Shown here: in pieces, positions 19,707-29,941 of the stretch
Position numbering within the stretch: position 1 is the stretch's first letter
Layout: each line of letters opens with the position of its first letter
Assembly: GCA_937944885.1 (NCBI GenBank)
Contig: CALFBB010000017.1
Coordinates: forward strand, 1 to 64,000
Direction of reading: 5' to 3'
DNA from: an uncultured cyanobacterium
Lineage (GTDB): Bacteria; Cyanobacteriota; Cyanobacteriia; Thermostichales; Thermostichaceae
DNA length: 64,000 bases
The notes under the pieces: generated by a model
The model's input: the letters and a program-made list of their open reading frames with translations, nothing else
Told to the model about the DNA's origin: nothing
Databases searched by the model: none
Made by a program: the position numbers and the translations under genes

Positions 19707-20399
19707 TCACTTTCCTTCAGCAAGAATCGCCAGCACCTGCGGCAGATACTCGATCAGATGGGTATGGGGCTCCTTGGCCAACTCTTGAGCAGTATGAGAA
19801 CCACTGGTAACACCCACCACATAACGACATCCAGCCCGGGATCCCTGTTGCAAATCAGCGGGCGTATCCCCTACTTTGGCCACTTGACTGACTTGGCTAA
19901 CCCCCGCACGACGCATGGCCTCAAAGATCAGGTCAGGACAAGGACGTCCATTGGCCACTTCATCGCTCGTCACACTGACATCCACCAAACCCTGCTCCAG
20001 CCAGCCCAGCCGTTGCAGCAAAACCTCCGCTGTGGCTCGGTCAAAACCTGTATCTAGAGCAACGCGGATCCCTTGTCTTTTCAAAGCCGCAAAAGTTTCT
20101 GCAGCCCCTGGAGCTTCTTGTAGGCCAGGATCCGTCTGGTAAAAATGAATCATGCTCCGCAAATAAAGGCTGTGAATTTTATCCACCAGTTCCGGAGTTG
20201 CTCGGAGAGCCTCAGGCTGGCATTTCTGAAGCAGCAAGCGCACAGCTACCGGCTTGGGATACCCCATGACAGAGTGGGTATCTGCCATCCCAACCGGGAT
20301 CCCCACCTGGGCAAAAGCAGCAATTAGAGCCTTACTGACATCGTTGTTGTCCTTAACCGTAGTGCCCGCCATATCAAACACCACCAGACGAATGCTCAT
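19707..20399 (-). CDS. HAD-superfamily phosphonatase-like hydrolase
   Basis: VVFDMAGTTVKDNNDVSKAL (HAD motif I with phosphonatase-type MAGT), DTGFDRATAEVLLQRLGW, KVGDTPADLQQGSRAGC. Confidence 0.85.
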   Translation of the reverse strand: MSIRLVVFDMAGTTVKDNNDVSKALIAAFAQVGIPVGMADTHSVMGYPKPVAVRLLLQKCQPEALRATPELVDKIHSLYLRSMIHFYQTDPGLQEAPGAAETFAALKRQGIRVALDTGFDRATAEVLLQRLGWLEQGLVDVSVTSDEVANGRPCPDLIFEAMRRAGVSQVSQVAKVGDTPADLQQGSRAGCRYVVGVTSGSHTAQELAKEPHTHLIEYLPQVLAILAEGK

Positions 20400-20706
20400 A
20401 GCAGCCTCGCTCCCCTTCCCTTACTCTACAAGGGGTTTGGATCCCTTATTCAGCCTTGGCTCAGCTGCCTTGATAGGGGAAAAATCCTTCCGGATGGGCT
20501 CTAGATCCTCAACAGGATGGAGCAGCAACTTTAGAGACAGGTCTTGCAGGACAGTGGCAACCCTCCCCAAGAAACTGGCATCGGATCCCTAAGACTCCTT
20601 GCAATCATCTTGCAATCATGAAGAAATGCAAACTATAATGCCAATTAAGCAGCGTTCTCCCTTGGGATTCTTCACACATTCTTTTTCACTCAGAGCGGAG
20701 GTTCTT

Positions 20707-20859
20707 ATGTCCAACCCTAATCTATCTGAACCCAAGTTTGGCTTTAATGAGTACGCAGAGCGACTCAACGGTCGTGCTGCAATGATTGGTTTTGTGTTGG
20801 CAATTGTTATCGAAGCAGTCACGGGTCAGGGGGTCGCCTCTTGGCTAGGTTTGCTCTAG
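20707..20859 (+). CDS. High-light-inducible protein (Hlip, chlorophyll a/b-binding-like)
   Basis: Start MSNPNLSEPKFGFNEYAERLNGRAAMIGFVLAIVIEAVTGQG carries the ExxNGRxAMxGF Hlip motif; the longer ORF start at 20599 is unlikely. Confidence 0.9.
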   Translation: MSNPNLSEPKFGFNEYAERLNGRAAMIGFVLAIVIEAVTGQGVASWLGLL

Positions 20860-20965
20860 GCCAAATGTCTCTTACAGCTGGATTTGCATATCGACAAACT
20901 TCCTCTTAGGGCAGCCTTCTAGGAGTATCTCTGAGTTAAAGGTCAATTAAGAGTCAATTTTTTTA

Positions 20966-20990
20966 GGGATGCCTCCTTGGCATCCCTTTT
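20966..20990 (+). terminator. Rho-independent terminator
   Basis: GGGATGCC-TCCTT-GGCATCCC followed by TTTT, downstream of the Hlip gene. Confidence 0.75.
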
Positions 20991-21230
20991 GACATCAACG
21001 GGCTAAGCTTGGCTGTCCCAGATAAGGGTGCAGCTTCTTTCAGGGCATCCTGTGGTAGAAAGAGTCTTCGGGCTTTGTGCAGCTAGCCTAAACAACTCCA
21101 GCGTCCCAGATCAACCCCTAGCTGACCTCATGTTTTCCATGAAGTCAACTGGAAAAGCTGCTGGCCAGCAGTCCTTTAAGATAAGATAATTTAAGATAAG
21201 AATAAGATTAAGAAAGGACTCCTTAAAAGA

Positions 21231-21656
21231 CTATTTCCGCTTTAGGCTACGGGCCATGTTACGAAAGGTGTCCATATCAGAGCCTGCTTGACGTCGAGTA
21301 CCGCTTTGCTTAAGGGTACTGCTTGTTGTGCTGTCGGAACCTTGACTAGCTTGACTAGAGGGAGTTGCCGAAGGCTTAGCCTCCTCCTTGACAACTCTTA
21401 CCTTGCCAAGGGCAGAAACCTGCTCTATAATTTCCACTTTCTCGGTGGCACCAAAGTCTAGGAAGGTATGCCTCACCGTTTTTGGGGTGCGCATGTACTC
21501 GATGTTGCCAAGGGTTTTTGCCTCATCAGGATCTAGGAAGAAAGATTTGTCCTTGGGTTTATCTTTTGGCTTAGCGGGTTTAGAGGTAGGCTCTGTAGAA
21601 AGTACAGGATCTGACTTACCGCGAAAACCCAAAAAGCGTCTGAGAATGCCTACCAT
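21231..21656 (-). CDS. Conserved cyanobacterial hypothetical protein
   Basis: 141 aa; central block NIEYMRTPKTVRHTFLDFGATEKVEIIEQVSA between low-complexity K/P/S linkers. Confidence 0.6.
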   Translation of the reverse strand: MVGILRRFLGFRGKSDPVLSTEPTSKPAKPKDKPKDKSFFLDPDEAKTLGNIEYMRTPKTVRHTFLDFGATEKVEIIEQVSALGKVRVVKEEAKPSATPSSQASQGSDSTTSSTLKQSGTRRQAGSDMDTFRNMARSLKRK

Positions 21657-22018
21657 AGTTGTTCTGCCTGCGATGCGAAGGTTGGATGGAACTAGCCGAG
21701 AACAGGGTCTAACTTTCCTCGGTCAGATGTCCGGAGGCTGTGCCCGGTCATAAAATGATGTTAAGTCAATTTAGGATGATACGTCCCCTGCCTGGCTGAG
21801 GATTTGCTGGCCTAGCCCTCATGTCTTGCTGGGTTAGCGGCCAGCCCTAGACCGCCCCCGATGAAGTAGATTGATAAGCCCTCTCAGGGAATTCAGGGAT
21901 CCTGTTTGCCCGACACCACACCAGCTATCTGCTCAAATATCCGTGCTGATCCGCTTCTCTAAGTGTAGTTTGGTACTCCATAATCAGTATCAAAGCGGGA
22001 TCTGGCTGAGGAGCAACC

Positions 22019-22207
22019 ATGACTATTCAATCCATCGTTGAGGAAATACTGCGAACCCGCTGCTTCACCTCACAACATGAAACCCTGATCCATCGCTTAC
22101 TGTACGACCGTTGTTTTGATGACAGGGACTTGCTCGCATTGACAAAACTGACAGAAGCAATGATTCAAGGCGTTGTTCTCCGGCGAGAGGCTAGCACTTC
22201 TGCCTAG
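22019..22207 (+). CDS. Small hypothetical protein
   Basis: 62 aa MTIQSIVEEILRTRCFTSQHETLIHRLLYDRCFDDRDLLALTKLTEAMIQG; composition plausible for a real small cyanobacterial protein. Confidence 0.55.
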   Translation: MTIQSIVEEILRTRCFTSQHETLIHRLLYDRCFDDRDLLALTKLTEAMIQGVVLRREASTSA

Positions 22208-22750
22208 CCTCAACACAAAAATATACATAACGCTACATAATGCAACCTAATACCAAACGATCCAGATACAGCTCGAAGAACTTAGCTAGGTCTGGGTAAA
22301 AAGTTAAGTTCAGCTGCTATCAACTGCCTAAGTGACCTGCTAAACCAGTCCGGTAGGCCAAGAGCACATTCAGGTGCAGGCAAAGTTGAGCAAAATTAGC
22401 TAGTGAGAAGCCGTCGGGACGTAGTACACAGCAATTTTTAGAGGGCTGCCAAGGTTGAGAGCTGTGCCAATGCAGCGAGCTAAAATACGAAGCTCTAAGC
22501 GATGATCAGCAGGTTCTGCAGTTTTCCCATTTGAATTACTGGGAGCAAGCGTCTTTTCACTCATCACAATCATCATCACAATCAAAAGTCCTAAACTCGA
22601 CTCAGTTAGCTGCATCTAAAAAGCCTTGATGACAGATTAAAGCCTTTTACCTCTCCCTCGCGTCGGTAGTCTCACCGATTTATTCTGAAAAAGGCTGGGG
22701 TTTTTCAAAAGCTGTAGAGTCACTTTCTCAGGGATCCCACTGAAGAGCGG

Positions 22751-22896
22751 ATCTCACCTTGGGAATTTCTTGGCAGTACCCTAAACTCTGCTGCAGGGAA
22801 AAGCCTACGCTATCTGGGTGTTCTGGTGGGTCTGCAGCACCCTAAAAAAGGGAGGTCCCAAGCTGCTGTTTGCGGGATATCCCCCAAGGGTGAGGT
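22751..22896. ncRNA. Candidate structured RNA with nested long-range stems (class unknown)
   Basis: CTCACCTTGGG (22753-22763) pairs with CCCAAGGGTGAG (22883-22894) with one bulge; TGCTGCAG (22789-22796) pairs with CTGCAGCA (22832-22839), nested inside. No convincing ORF here. Confidence 0.35.
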
Positions 22897-23066
22897 TCCT
22901 AGGCCTCTTTTCTCCCTCTAGTTTATAATTCGTATAGATTAAGTTCCCTTATCGCCCACTGCCGAACTGGGCAATCCCGCTCGGTGCTTCCCACGGTGTA
23001 CTGAGTGGCAACCAGGTCAAAGCTTCGGGGATAGCTGTTGTCGAGTTTTGATTTTGAGAGGAATCC

Positions 23067-23477
23067 ATGTTGTCAGTTTCAAGTCTCGTAAAGCGCCTTC
23101 AGCTTGTTCTCCTCAGTCTTCTGATAGGGCTGGGGGTTTTGGCGTTCCTGCCCCATCCGGCTGCTGCGGAAACCTACACCGTCAAAATGGGATCCGACAA
23201 GGCGCAGCTAATTTTTGATCCGCCCTCCCTCACCATCAATCAGGGGGACACCGTCCAATGGGTAAACAACAAGGTATATCCACATAACGTTGTTTTTGAT
23301 AAAGTGCCCGGTGGGGATGCAGCTTTGGCTGCCAAGCTTTCCCACAAGGCTCTGCTGACTGCTCCTAAGCAAGTGGTGGAATCTGCCTTTGTAGATGTTC
23401 CTGCGGGTGAGTACACCTACTATTGCACACCTCACCGGGGTGCCGGCATGGTTGGTAAGATCATCGTGAATGGCTAA
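23067..23477 (+). CDS. petE: Plastocyanin
   Basis: Signal peptide, then [44 protein letters not shown] and the Cu ligand region [19 protein letters not shown]. Confidence 0.95.
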   Translation: MLSVSSLVKRLQLVLLSLLIGLGVLAFLPHPAAAETYTVKMGSDKAQLIFDPPSLTINQGDTVQWVNNKVYPHNVVFDKVPGGDAALAAKLSHKALLTAPKQVVESAFVDVPAGEYTYYCTPHRGAGMVGKIIVNG

Positions 23478-23577
23478 TCGCCTGAGCAGAGGACTGAGGT
23501 TGGTGAATCTCCGGTGCTCAACCTACGGGATACCAGTGCCTTGATACCTGTGGACCCCTCCCCTTAGGATGAAAGGT

Positions 23578-23605
23578 AGCCCTCTCAGCGGTGGGAGGGC
23601 TTTTT
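23578..23605 (+). terminator. Rho-independent terminator downstream of petE
   Basis: AGCCCTC / GAGGGCT stem with a T-run. Confidence 0.7.
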
Positions 23606-23657
23606 GGCGAATAGACTTTGATTGCTCTCCACCTGTAGTATCTAAAACGAGTAACTC

Positions 23658-23885
23658 ATGACCACTAGCATTAAAGGCTACCTGCTCCTGGCCGTTTCTT
23701 GCCTCAGTGCCATTGCCGCCGTTGGTTCTATCTTTGAACTGGCCTCAGGTGAACCGGATTTTGGTGTCGGTACCACCAGTATTATCCTGGTTGTTGCAGC
23801 ACCATTGGCGGTCTGGTTGTTTCAAGTTGCGGTTGGGGTAGCGCGGGCTGGTAACCTTCCTGGCAAGGGGAGCAAAAAGAGATAA
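23658..23885 (+). CDS. Small conserved two-TM membrane protein
   Basis: 75 aa MTTSIKGYLLLAVSCLSAIAAVGSIFELASGEPDFGVGTTSIILVVAAPLAVWLFQVAVGVARAG. Confidence 0.6.
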   Translation: MTTSIKGYLLLAVSCLSAIAAVGSIFELASGEPDFGVGTTSIILVVAAPLAVWLFQVAVGVARAGNLPGKGSKKR

Positions 23886-24017
23886 TCCAGATAACTCAAT
23901 TCGGGAGCACTGCTTTTGCTGACATACTAAGGTTAGATGATCTAAAACTAGATGATCTAAAACACCGGGCTCTGCTCTCGCGGGGGGAATCAGTGTTGCT
24001 GGGGATGATTTTGCCCT

Positions 24018-24230
24018 CTAACAGGATGGCTTGAGGGGGATTTCTACCTCTGTCTCCGCTTGGGTTAGGTGATGGTACTCCGGCAATAACTCTCGCTTCT
24101 GTACGCTTCCTAGAGCCGACTCTAGTTCTGCAGTGGCCAGTGTACAGTTGGAGCCGGAGCCATTCAACACCGTCTCTGTAATCTGGCCATTTTTATCGAT
24201 TTGGTATTCCACTTTCACGTATTCTGACAT
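24018..24230 (-). CDS. DUF2997 family protein
   Basis: MSEYVKVEYQIDKNGQITETVLNGSGSNCTLATAELESALGSVQKRELLPEYH resembles DUF2997 (short, usually near ycf35-type genes). Confidence 0.7.
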   Translation of the reverse strand: MSEYVKVEYQIDKNGQITETVLNGSGSNCTLATAELESALGSVQKRELLPEYHHLTQAETEVEIPLKPSC

Positions 24231-24883
24231 CCTGTTTCCTGCCTCGATTGCTCAACCCTTGAATGGATTTGTTCTCATTTTAGCCAATCGCCGAGAGGCC
24301 CCACGTGTAGGGAGGCTTCAGGAGGAAGGCAAGTCCAGTAGAGGATATCTTCTCAGGAGAGGGAATGGAGCTACGACAAACAGAAGCATCGCCAGCGATT
24401 AAGGTCGGCTATGCCGCTGCCATTGCCTTTTCTTCTTCCCAAACAAGCACTTGCTCATAACCCTTGCAGAGGTTTCCCTAGATATGGGTAAGCGGAAGGG
24501 GTCTCAGCCGAAGGTGGCGGGACTGGGTAAAGCGTCGCCAGCAAGAACCACAACCCCAAAGGTAAAGATGTTCCGAGGTGGGGACTGCGGGTGGACAGGA
24601 GAGGTGGATGGCACGAAAACCATTACTGCAAAGGGGCTATTGGTCATCGAGGGCTACTGAGGGTTGAGAGAAAGTCTCTGCTGTACTGCCTAGGCAGTCA
24701 GTATGGGGAAGGGGTTACTCAAAGGGGGTCATTGTTTGTTAAGGTGACTTTGGATCTAGGCTCACTTTGGGTAATTGGATATTAATTGGATTCTGAGTAA
24801 AAGTAAGTAGATTCAATGAGATCCGAGCTGATCCAACGGATTCAAATGGAGCTGTCCGATGATTTCATTTAGGATCCCGGCTT

Positions 24884-25594
24884 TTGCTTATTTTCCTTAT
24901 GGCTGAGTATTTCAAACTCCATCCTCAATATCCCCAGGCGCGCTCCATTCAGCGGATTACATCAGCTTTGCGAGAGGGAGCGGTGATGCTTTATCCCACC
25001 GATACTGTCTATGCCATCGGTTGTGATGTGACCCACAAGCAGGCAGTTGAACGGGTGCGCCGCATTAAGCAACTTTCTAACGACAAACCCCTTACTTTTT
25101 TGTGCCCTTCTCTATCTCGAATTGCCCACTATGCTCAGGTGACGGATCCGGCCTATCGGTTGATGCGCCGGTTGATCCCTGGCCCGTTTACGTTCCTGCT
25201 GCCTGCCACCAAGTTGGTTCCCAAGCTGGTGATGGATCCGAAACGGAAAACTACGGGTATTCGTGTACCGAATTCCACCATTTGTCAGGCTTTGTTGGGG
25301 GAGTTGGGCAATCCGATTGTTTCTACCTCCGCTAAGGTAAGGGGGGATACAGTCGGAGCTTTGGATTTCGGTTTTGGTCTAGAAGAGGAAGATGAAGATG
25401 GGTTGGAGAGTCTAGCGGCTGAGGAAATGCAGCATCTAGAAAAACAGGTGGATCTGGTGTTGGAGGATGAGGCCCCTTATCGAGGTCAAGTTTCGACGGT
25501 AATTGATTTGACGGGGCCAGAGCCGGTGGTGGTGCGGGCCGGTTTGGGGTACGAGCAAGTGGCGGATTTACAGTTGGCCAAATTGGAGGTTTGA
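24884..25594 (+). CDS. Sua5/YciO/YrdC family L-threonylcarbamoyladenylate synthase-like protein
   Basis: GAVMLYPTDTVYAIGCDVTHKQAVERVRRIKQLSNDKPLTFLC; start may be the internal MAEYFKLHP. Confidence 0.85.
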   Translation: MLIFLMAEYFKLHPQYPQARSIQRITSALREGAVMLYPTDTVYAIGCDVTHKQAVERVRRIKQLSNDKPLTFLCPSLSRIAHYAQVTDPAYRLMRRLIPGPFTFLLPATKLVPKLVMDPKRKTTGIRVPNSTICQALLGELGNPIVSTSAKVRGDTVGALDFGFGLEEEDEDGLESLAAEEMQHLEKQVDLVLEDEAPYRGQVSTVIDLTGPEPVVVRAGLGYEQVADLQLAKLEV

Positions 25595-25646
25595 AGATCG
25601 GTGTAGGGTTCGGCTGACCCTAAAATGGAAGGGGTGCCTGGGTGGT

Positions 25647-26270
25647 TTGCCTATGTCTGATGCTCTGGCTCAGCAAAAATTGGTGCTGTTGCGCAGCCTG
25701 GAGGCAACCCATCGGGGCCGTAGCCTTTTGCCTGAGCAAAAGTCCGAGATTTTGACACAAATTGCTGTTCTGGAGGAGCATAACCCCACTCCTAGCCCTA
25801 CCTCCGCTCCTGAGTTGCTAGAGGGCAACTGGCTCACCCTCTTCACCACCAGTGCCGATCTGTTACGCTTGGCCAATAGCCTGCCTATTTTAACCACTGG
25901 AGAAATTTACCAATGCATTCGCACTCAAACCAAGCAGGTTTTTAATGTGGCGGAGATACAGGGATCCGGTTGGCTAAGGGATTGGGTGCCGCGGGGAGTT
26001 CTTGCTGTGTCAGCTCGGTTTGAACCAACCTCAGAGCGGCGGGTACAAGTGATCTTTGAGCGCTTTGTGCTGGGATCCCAAGCCCTGATGAATTATCAAA
26101 TTGACAGCTTTCTGGACTTGCTAGAACACGCTCCGGCACGGATCCCGGCTTTTAAGATCGACATTCGCCAACAAAGGGGGTGGCTGGATATTACTTACCT
26201 GGATGAAGATCTGCGCATCGGTCGGGGTAGCGAAGGGAGTTTATTCGTTCTACAAAAGGTTTCTCCGTGA
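25647..26270 (+). CDS. PAP/fibrillin (plastid lipid-associated protein) family
   Basis: ELLEGNWLTLFTTSADLLRLA ... GWLDITYLDEDLRIGRGSEGSLFVLQK. Confidence 0.85.
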   Translation: MPMSDALAQQKLVLLRSLEATHRGRSLLPEQKSEILTQIAVLEEHNPTPSPTSAPELLEGNWLTLFTTSADLLRLANSLPILTTGEIYQCIRTQTKQVFNVAEIQGSGWLRDWVPRGVLAVSARFEPTSERRVQVIFERFVLGSQALMNYQIDSFLDLLEHAPARIPAFKIDIRQQRGWLDITYLDEDLRIGRGSEGSLFVLQKVSP

Positions 26271-26423
26271 AGGGAAGGAAAAACATTGGAACTTGGGTGC
26301 GGCCTGTCAACTGCCCTAAGAGCTCTGAGTTAATGTTCTAAGTTAATCTTCTGATCTTTGCAGAATGTTATCTTGAGAGCCAGAGGAAACTGGCTCTGTA
26401 CTGGTGGGAGTTAAGTAGTTGAG

Positions 26424-27617
26424 TTGCCCAACCCTGTGTACCTGCGTTCCCTTCACCTGCGGCACTTTCGCAACTACAGCGATCAAGGGATCCAGTTTGA
26501 TTCCCCCAAGACGATCCTAGTGGGGGATAACGCCCAGGGGAAAACCAACCTGCTGGAGGCCGTGGAGCTTCTGGCTACGTTGCGCTCGCGGCGGGCTAGT
26601 CGGGATCGGGAGTTGGTTAGGAAGGATTCCTCGCAGGCTCAAATTGCCGCCACTGTTGAACGACGGGGTGTGGGGCACGAATTGGTGGTGGATCTGCGCA
26701 GCAATGGTAGGCGCACCCTCAAGGTGAACGGGCAACTGCTACGCCGCCAAGCGGAGTTTCTCGGCCAGCTCAATGCGGTTTTGTTCTCCAGCCTGGATCT
26801 GGATTTGGTGCGGGGGGGGCCAGAGTCGCGGCGGAACTGGTTGGATGGGGTATTAATTCAACTGGAGCCTCTCTACACCGGCTTGCTGGAGCACTACCGC
26901 AGGGTGCTAAAACAGCGCAATGCTCTGCTGAAGGCGCAGCGGGAGCCAACAGGGCAAACAGGGCATTCTTTTAGGGATTCCGAGATGGCTTTTTGGAATC
27001 GTGAGCTGGCCACCGTAGGCAGTCGTATCGTACGCCGACGTGCCCGATTGCTACAGCGCCTAGAGCCTTTGGCGGATCACTGGCATCGTGCCATCAGCGA
27101 TGGGCAGGAAACCCTGAGGTTGAGCTACCGCCCGCAGGTGCCTTTGCCGGATCCTGAGGCTACTGCTGAGGTGGTGCAAGCTCAGTTTTTGCAGGAAATG
27201 AAGACAAAAGCTACTGCTGAGCTGGCGCTGGGTAGCTCTTTGGTGGGGCCACACCGGGATGAGGTGGAGATGAGCATTAATGGTACTGCCGCCCGTGCCT
27301 ACGGATCCCAGGGGCAACAGCGCACTTTGGTACTGGCTTTGAAATTGGCGGAGCTGGAGCTGATCGAACAGGTGATCGGGGAGCCGCCCTTATTGCTCCT
27401 TGACGACGTGTTGGCGGAGCTGGATCTGCATCGCCAAAATCAATTGTTGGATGCTATTCAAACCCGCGTACAAACTCTGGTGACCACCACCCATTTGGGA
27501 TCCTTTGATGCCCACTGGCTGAGTGAGGCACAAATTCTTCAGGTTCACGCTGGCCGGTTGTGCTTGTACAAAGCGGATCAGCAAGATTCCCATTTATCCA
27601 AGCTCCCTCTGATGTAG
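26424..27617 (+). CDS. recF: DNA replication and repair protein RecF
   Basis: LRHFRNYSDQGIQFDSPKTILVGDNAQGKTNLLEAV, GSQGQQRTLVLALKLAEL, PLLLLDDVLAELD; TTG start. Confidence 0.93.
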   Translation: MPNPVYLRSLHLRHFRNYSDQGIQFDSPKTILVGDNAQGKTNLLEAVELLATLRSRRASRDRELVRKDSSQAQIAATVERRGVGHELVVDLRSNGRRTLKVNGQLLRRQAEFLGQLNAVLFSSLDLDLVRGGPESRRNWLDGVLIQLEPLYTGLLEHYRRVLKQRNALLKAQREPTGQTGHSFRDSEMAFWNRELATVGSRIVRRRARLLQRLEPLADHWHRAISDGQETLRLSYRPQVPLPDPEATAEVVQAQFLQEMKTKATAELALGSSLVGPHRDEVEMSINGTAARAYGSQGQQRTLVLALKLAELELIEQVIGEPPLLLLDDVLAELDLHRQNQLLDAIQTRVQTLVTTTHLGSFDAHWLSEAQILQVHAGRLCLYKADQQDSHLSKLPLM

Positions 27618-27625
27618 GGATTCGA

Positions 27626-28876
27626 TTAGGCGTTGTGGGGACCCTCCAGAGCCGGATCCGCAAGGGAGGAGTGGGATCCCTTGAACAAGGGGGCCGGATT
27701 GACTGTGATTCCCTGCCCGGCCAGACGCTCCCGCAAATGGGGCTGTTGGGCGAGAAGGCGTTCCACCTCGGCATTCAGCTGGCTTTCGGTAAAGGGCTTG
27801 GTCAGGTAGGCGGTGGCTCCCGACCATTTGCCGCGGATGCGATCCAACAGGCCATCCCGCGAGGTAACCATAACAATGGGAATAGACTTGAACTCCTCTA
27901 AGTTGCGCACAATTCGGCACAGCTCCAACCCATCGATGCCCGGCATGGTTACATCCATCAGCAGCAGATCCGGCCGATACCGAAACAGCAAATGGAGCAC
28001 CTCCGCAGAGTTGCCGGTTGTGATCACTCGATAGTTGGGCAAAGATTGTCGGATGATCTCCTGCATCACCACGCTGTCATCCACCGCCAAAATGGTCAGC
28101 GGGTTGTGGCGTTTAGCTTGAACCAGTTCTGGCGGTGTTTGGAGGCTGATCAGCCCTTTTTTCAGCCAGCCGGCAAAGAAGGTGGCTACCTCCAGCCGGT
28201 CCCGGCCAAGCTGCTTGGCAATGCTCTCCAACGACTGCCCATCTTTGGTGAGATGGTGCAGCTTTTGGCGTTGCTCCTCCGTGATGCGATAGCGATTGAC
28301 CCGTTCCCAGTTCACCACCGGTACTGCCAGCATCGTTGGGATTGCCACCTTTAAGGCCATCCACTGATCCCAACGTCGGGCAGCCTCCTGGAGCAGCGGC
28401 TCCAGCTCAAAACCCCCAATGGGGGTATCTTGGGCTACCCGCTCCTGCACCTCAAAGCGACAGGTGCCAGCCCGCTCAAACAGATAGCGGTCAAAATCCG
28501 TCAACAGGTTTAACCACAACGCATCTTCCACTTCTCCCGGCTTGAGCAGAGCCAGTTGGGTCATGCCCTCGATCAGCTCCTGCAGCGAGTTCTCTTTCAT
28601 CAAACGCTCCTGCACCACCCGAATGGCCCGCTGTGACCAACTTAAGTGGAGGCGGGGAACAAAGCGGCACAGACGTTTGAGAAAGATTTGGGTCTCTAAG
28701 GGTTGATCGGCAGAGAAGACCAACCTGCCGTGGTAATAGGTGAGTACCCAAGGCTCAGTCCCTTCAGCGGCCTCTGCTCCCCTAAGATGGATGTGCAAAT
28801 ATCCGGTTGTGAACTGTCGGCTTTGCTGCCTCAGGAGTGAGGCTAGCTCCTCAGATCCGAACACGAAACGAGACAT
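27626..28876 (-). CDS. PatA-like response regulator (DUF4388-type N-terminus plus CheY receiver)
   Basis: C-terminal receiver ILAVDDSVVMQEIIRQSL...PDLLLMDVTMPGIDGLELC...YLTKPF; N-terminal PatA-type domain GYLHIHLRGAEAAEGTEPWVLTYYHGRLVFS. Confidence 0.85.
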   Translation of the reverse strand: MSRFVFGSEELASLLRQQSRQFTTGYLHIHLRGAEAAEGTEPWVLTYYHGRLVFSADQPLETQIFLKRLCRFVPRLHLSWSQRAIRVVQERLMKENSLQELIEGMTQLALLKPGEVEDALWLNLLTDFDRYLFERAGTCRFEVQERVAQDTPIGGFELEPLLQEAARRWDQWMALKVAIPTMLAVPVVNWERVNRYRITEEQRQKLHHLTKDGQSLESIAKQLGRDRLEVATFFAGWLKKGLISLQTPPELVQAKRHNPLTILAVDDSVVMQEIIRQSLPNYRVITTGNSAEVLHLLFRYRPDLLLMDVTMPGIDGLELCRIVRNLEEFKSIPIVMVTSRDGLLDRIRGKWSGATAYLTKPFTESQLNAEVERLLAQQPHLRERLAGQGITVNPAPLFKGSHSSLADPALEGPHNA

Positions 28877-29043
28877 GGGGTTTTCTCCGATTCAACTGGG
28901 GCTGCATCACCTCACCTCCACATTCCAACCCTTGACAGGGGAAACTTTACAATCCGTTCATCCTAACGCTCTTCTTTACTTTTTCTACAGCAAGGAAACC
29001 CCTGTTCTTAGGCAGTTGCTCTAACACAGGTGCAAAACTTTCG

Positions 29044-29784
29044 CTAAGCAGAAGGATTTAGATGGAGCGCCTGTTGCTGGGCCTGGAGCAATTCTTGGAT
29101 GCCGCTGTGGGCCATATCCAGCATCTGCAGCAGTTGGGGACGACTGAAGCAGGTTTGTTCGGCGGTGCCCTGAATCTCGACAAAGGCTCCCTGTTCATTC
29201 ATGACGATGTTCATGTCCACCTGCGCCTGGCTATCTTCCTCATAACAGAGATCGACAATCACTTCTCCCTGCACAATTCCTACCGACAGAGCTGCTACCT
29301 GCTGCCGGAGAGGGGATCCCTGGGCTGGATCAAGCAGGCCCTGTTGGTATAACCAGGTGACGGCGTCGTGGAGGGCTACATAGCCTCCGGTAATGGCTGC
29401 GGTGCGGGTGCCTCCATCCGCCTGCAACACGTCGGCATCAAGGGTAATGGTGCGGGATCCCAGCTTTTGAAAATCCAGAACACTGCGCAGGCTCCGCCCG
29501 ATTAACCGTTGGATCTCAGCGGTACGACCCGACAGTTTCATCAGTTCGCGCGGTTGGCGTTGTTGGGTGGCTCCGGGTAGCATACGGTACTCAGCCGTCA
29601 GCCAACCTTGCCCTTTATCCCGCAAAAAGGGGGGGACTTCCTCGGCCACACTGGCGGTACAGAGGACGTGGGTATGGCCGAATTTGACCAAAACCGATCC
29701 GGGTGCATAGCGGGTGAAGTGTCGCTCAAAGGAGACCGGACGCAATTGGGCAGGGGTCCGACCATCTGGGCGTTGCCAGCTCAT
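29044..29784 (-). CDS. rph: Ribonuclease PH
   Basis: [44 protein letters not shown]..., [41 protein letters not shown]. Confidence 0.93.
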   Translation of the reverse strand: MSWQRPDGRTPAQLRPVSFERHFTRYAPGSVLVKFGHTHVLCTASVAEEVPPFLRDKGQGWLTAEYRMLPGATQQRQPRELMKLSGRTAEIQRLIGRSLRSVLDFQKLGSRTITLDADVLQADGGTRTAAITGGYVALHDAVTWLYQQGLLDPAQGSPLRQQVAALSVGIVQGEVIVDLCYEEDSQAQVDMNIVMNEQGAFVEIQGTAEQTCFSRPQLLQMLDMAHSGIQELLQAQQQALHLNPSA

Positions 29785-29941
29785 GAGAAATTCAAAAAGG
29801 GATCCCTCGCATTGTCGGCCATGTCAGCCCAACCCGAGACAGGGCTTGGGATCTTTACAGAAGTGCAGAGTAGAACAACGGCCGGCAGGGATCCCTAAGC
29901 AAACAGGCTACAGTAAAAAGACCATTAACATTCCTTCACGT

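Noticed and set aside
22400-22615. 71-aa minus-strand ORF (MQLTESSLGLLIVMMIVMSEKTLAPSN...)
   Set aside because: No recognisable family and weak start context; could be real from the internal MSEKTLAP start but not supportable from sequence alone.
24451-24660. 69-aa basic plus-strand ORF (MGKRKGSQPKVAGLGKASPARTTTPKVK...)
   Set aside because: Not recognised and located in a low-coding intergenic stretch; insufficient evidence for a CDS.
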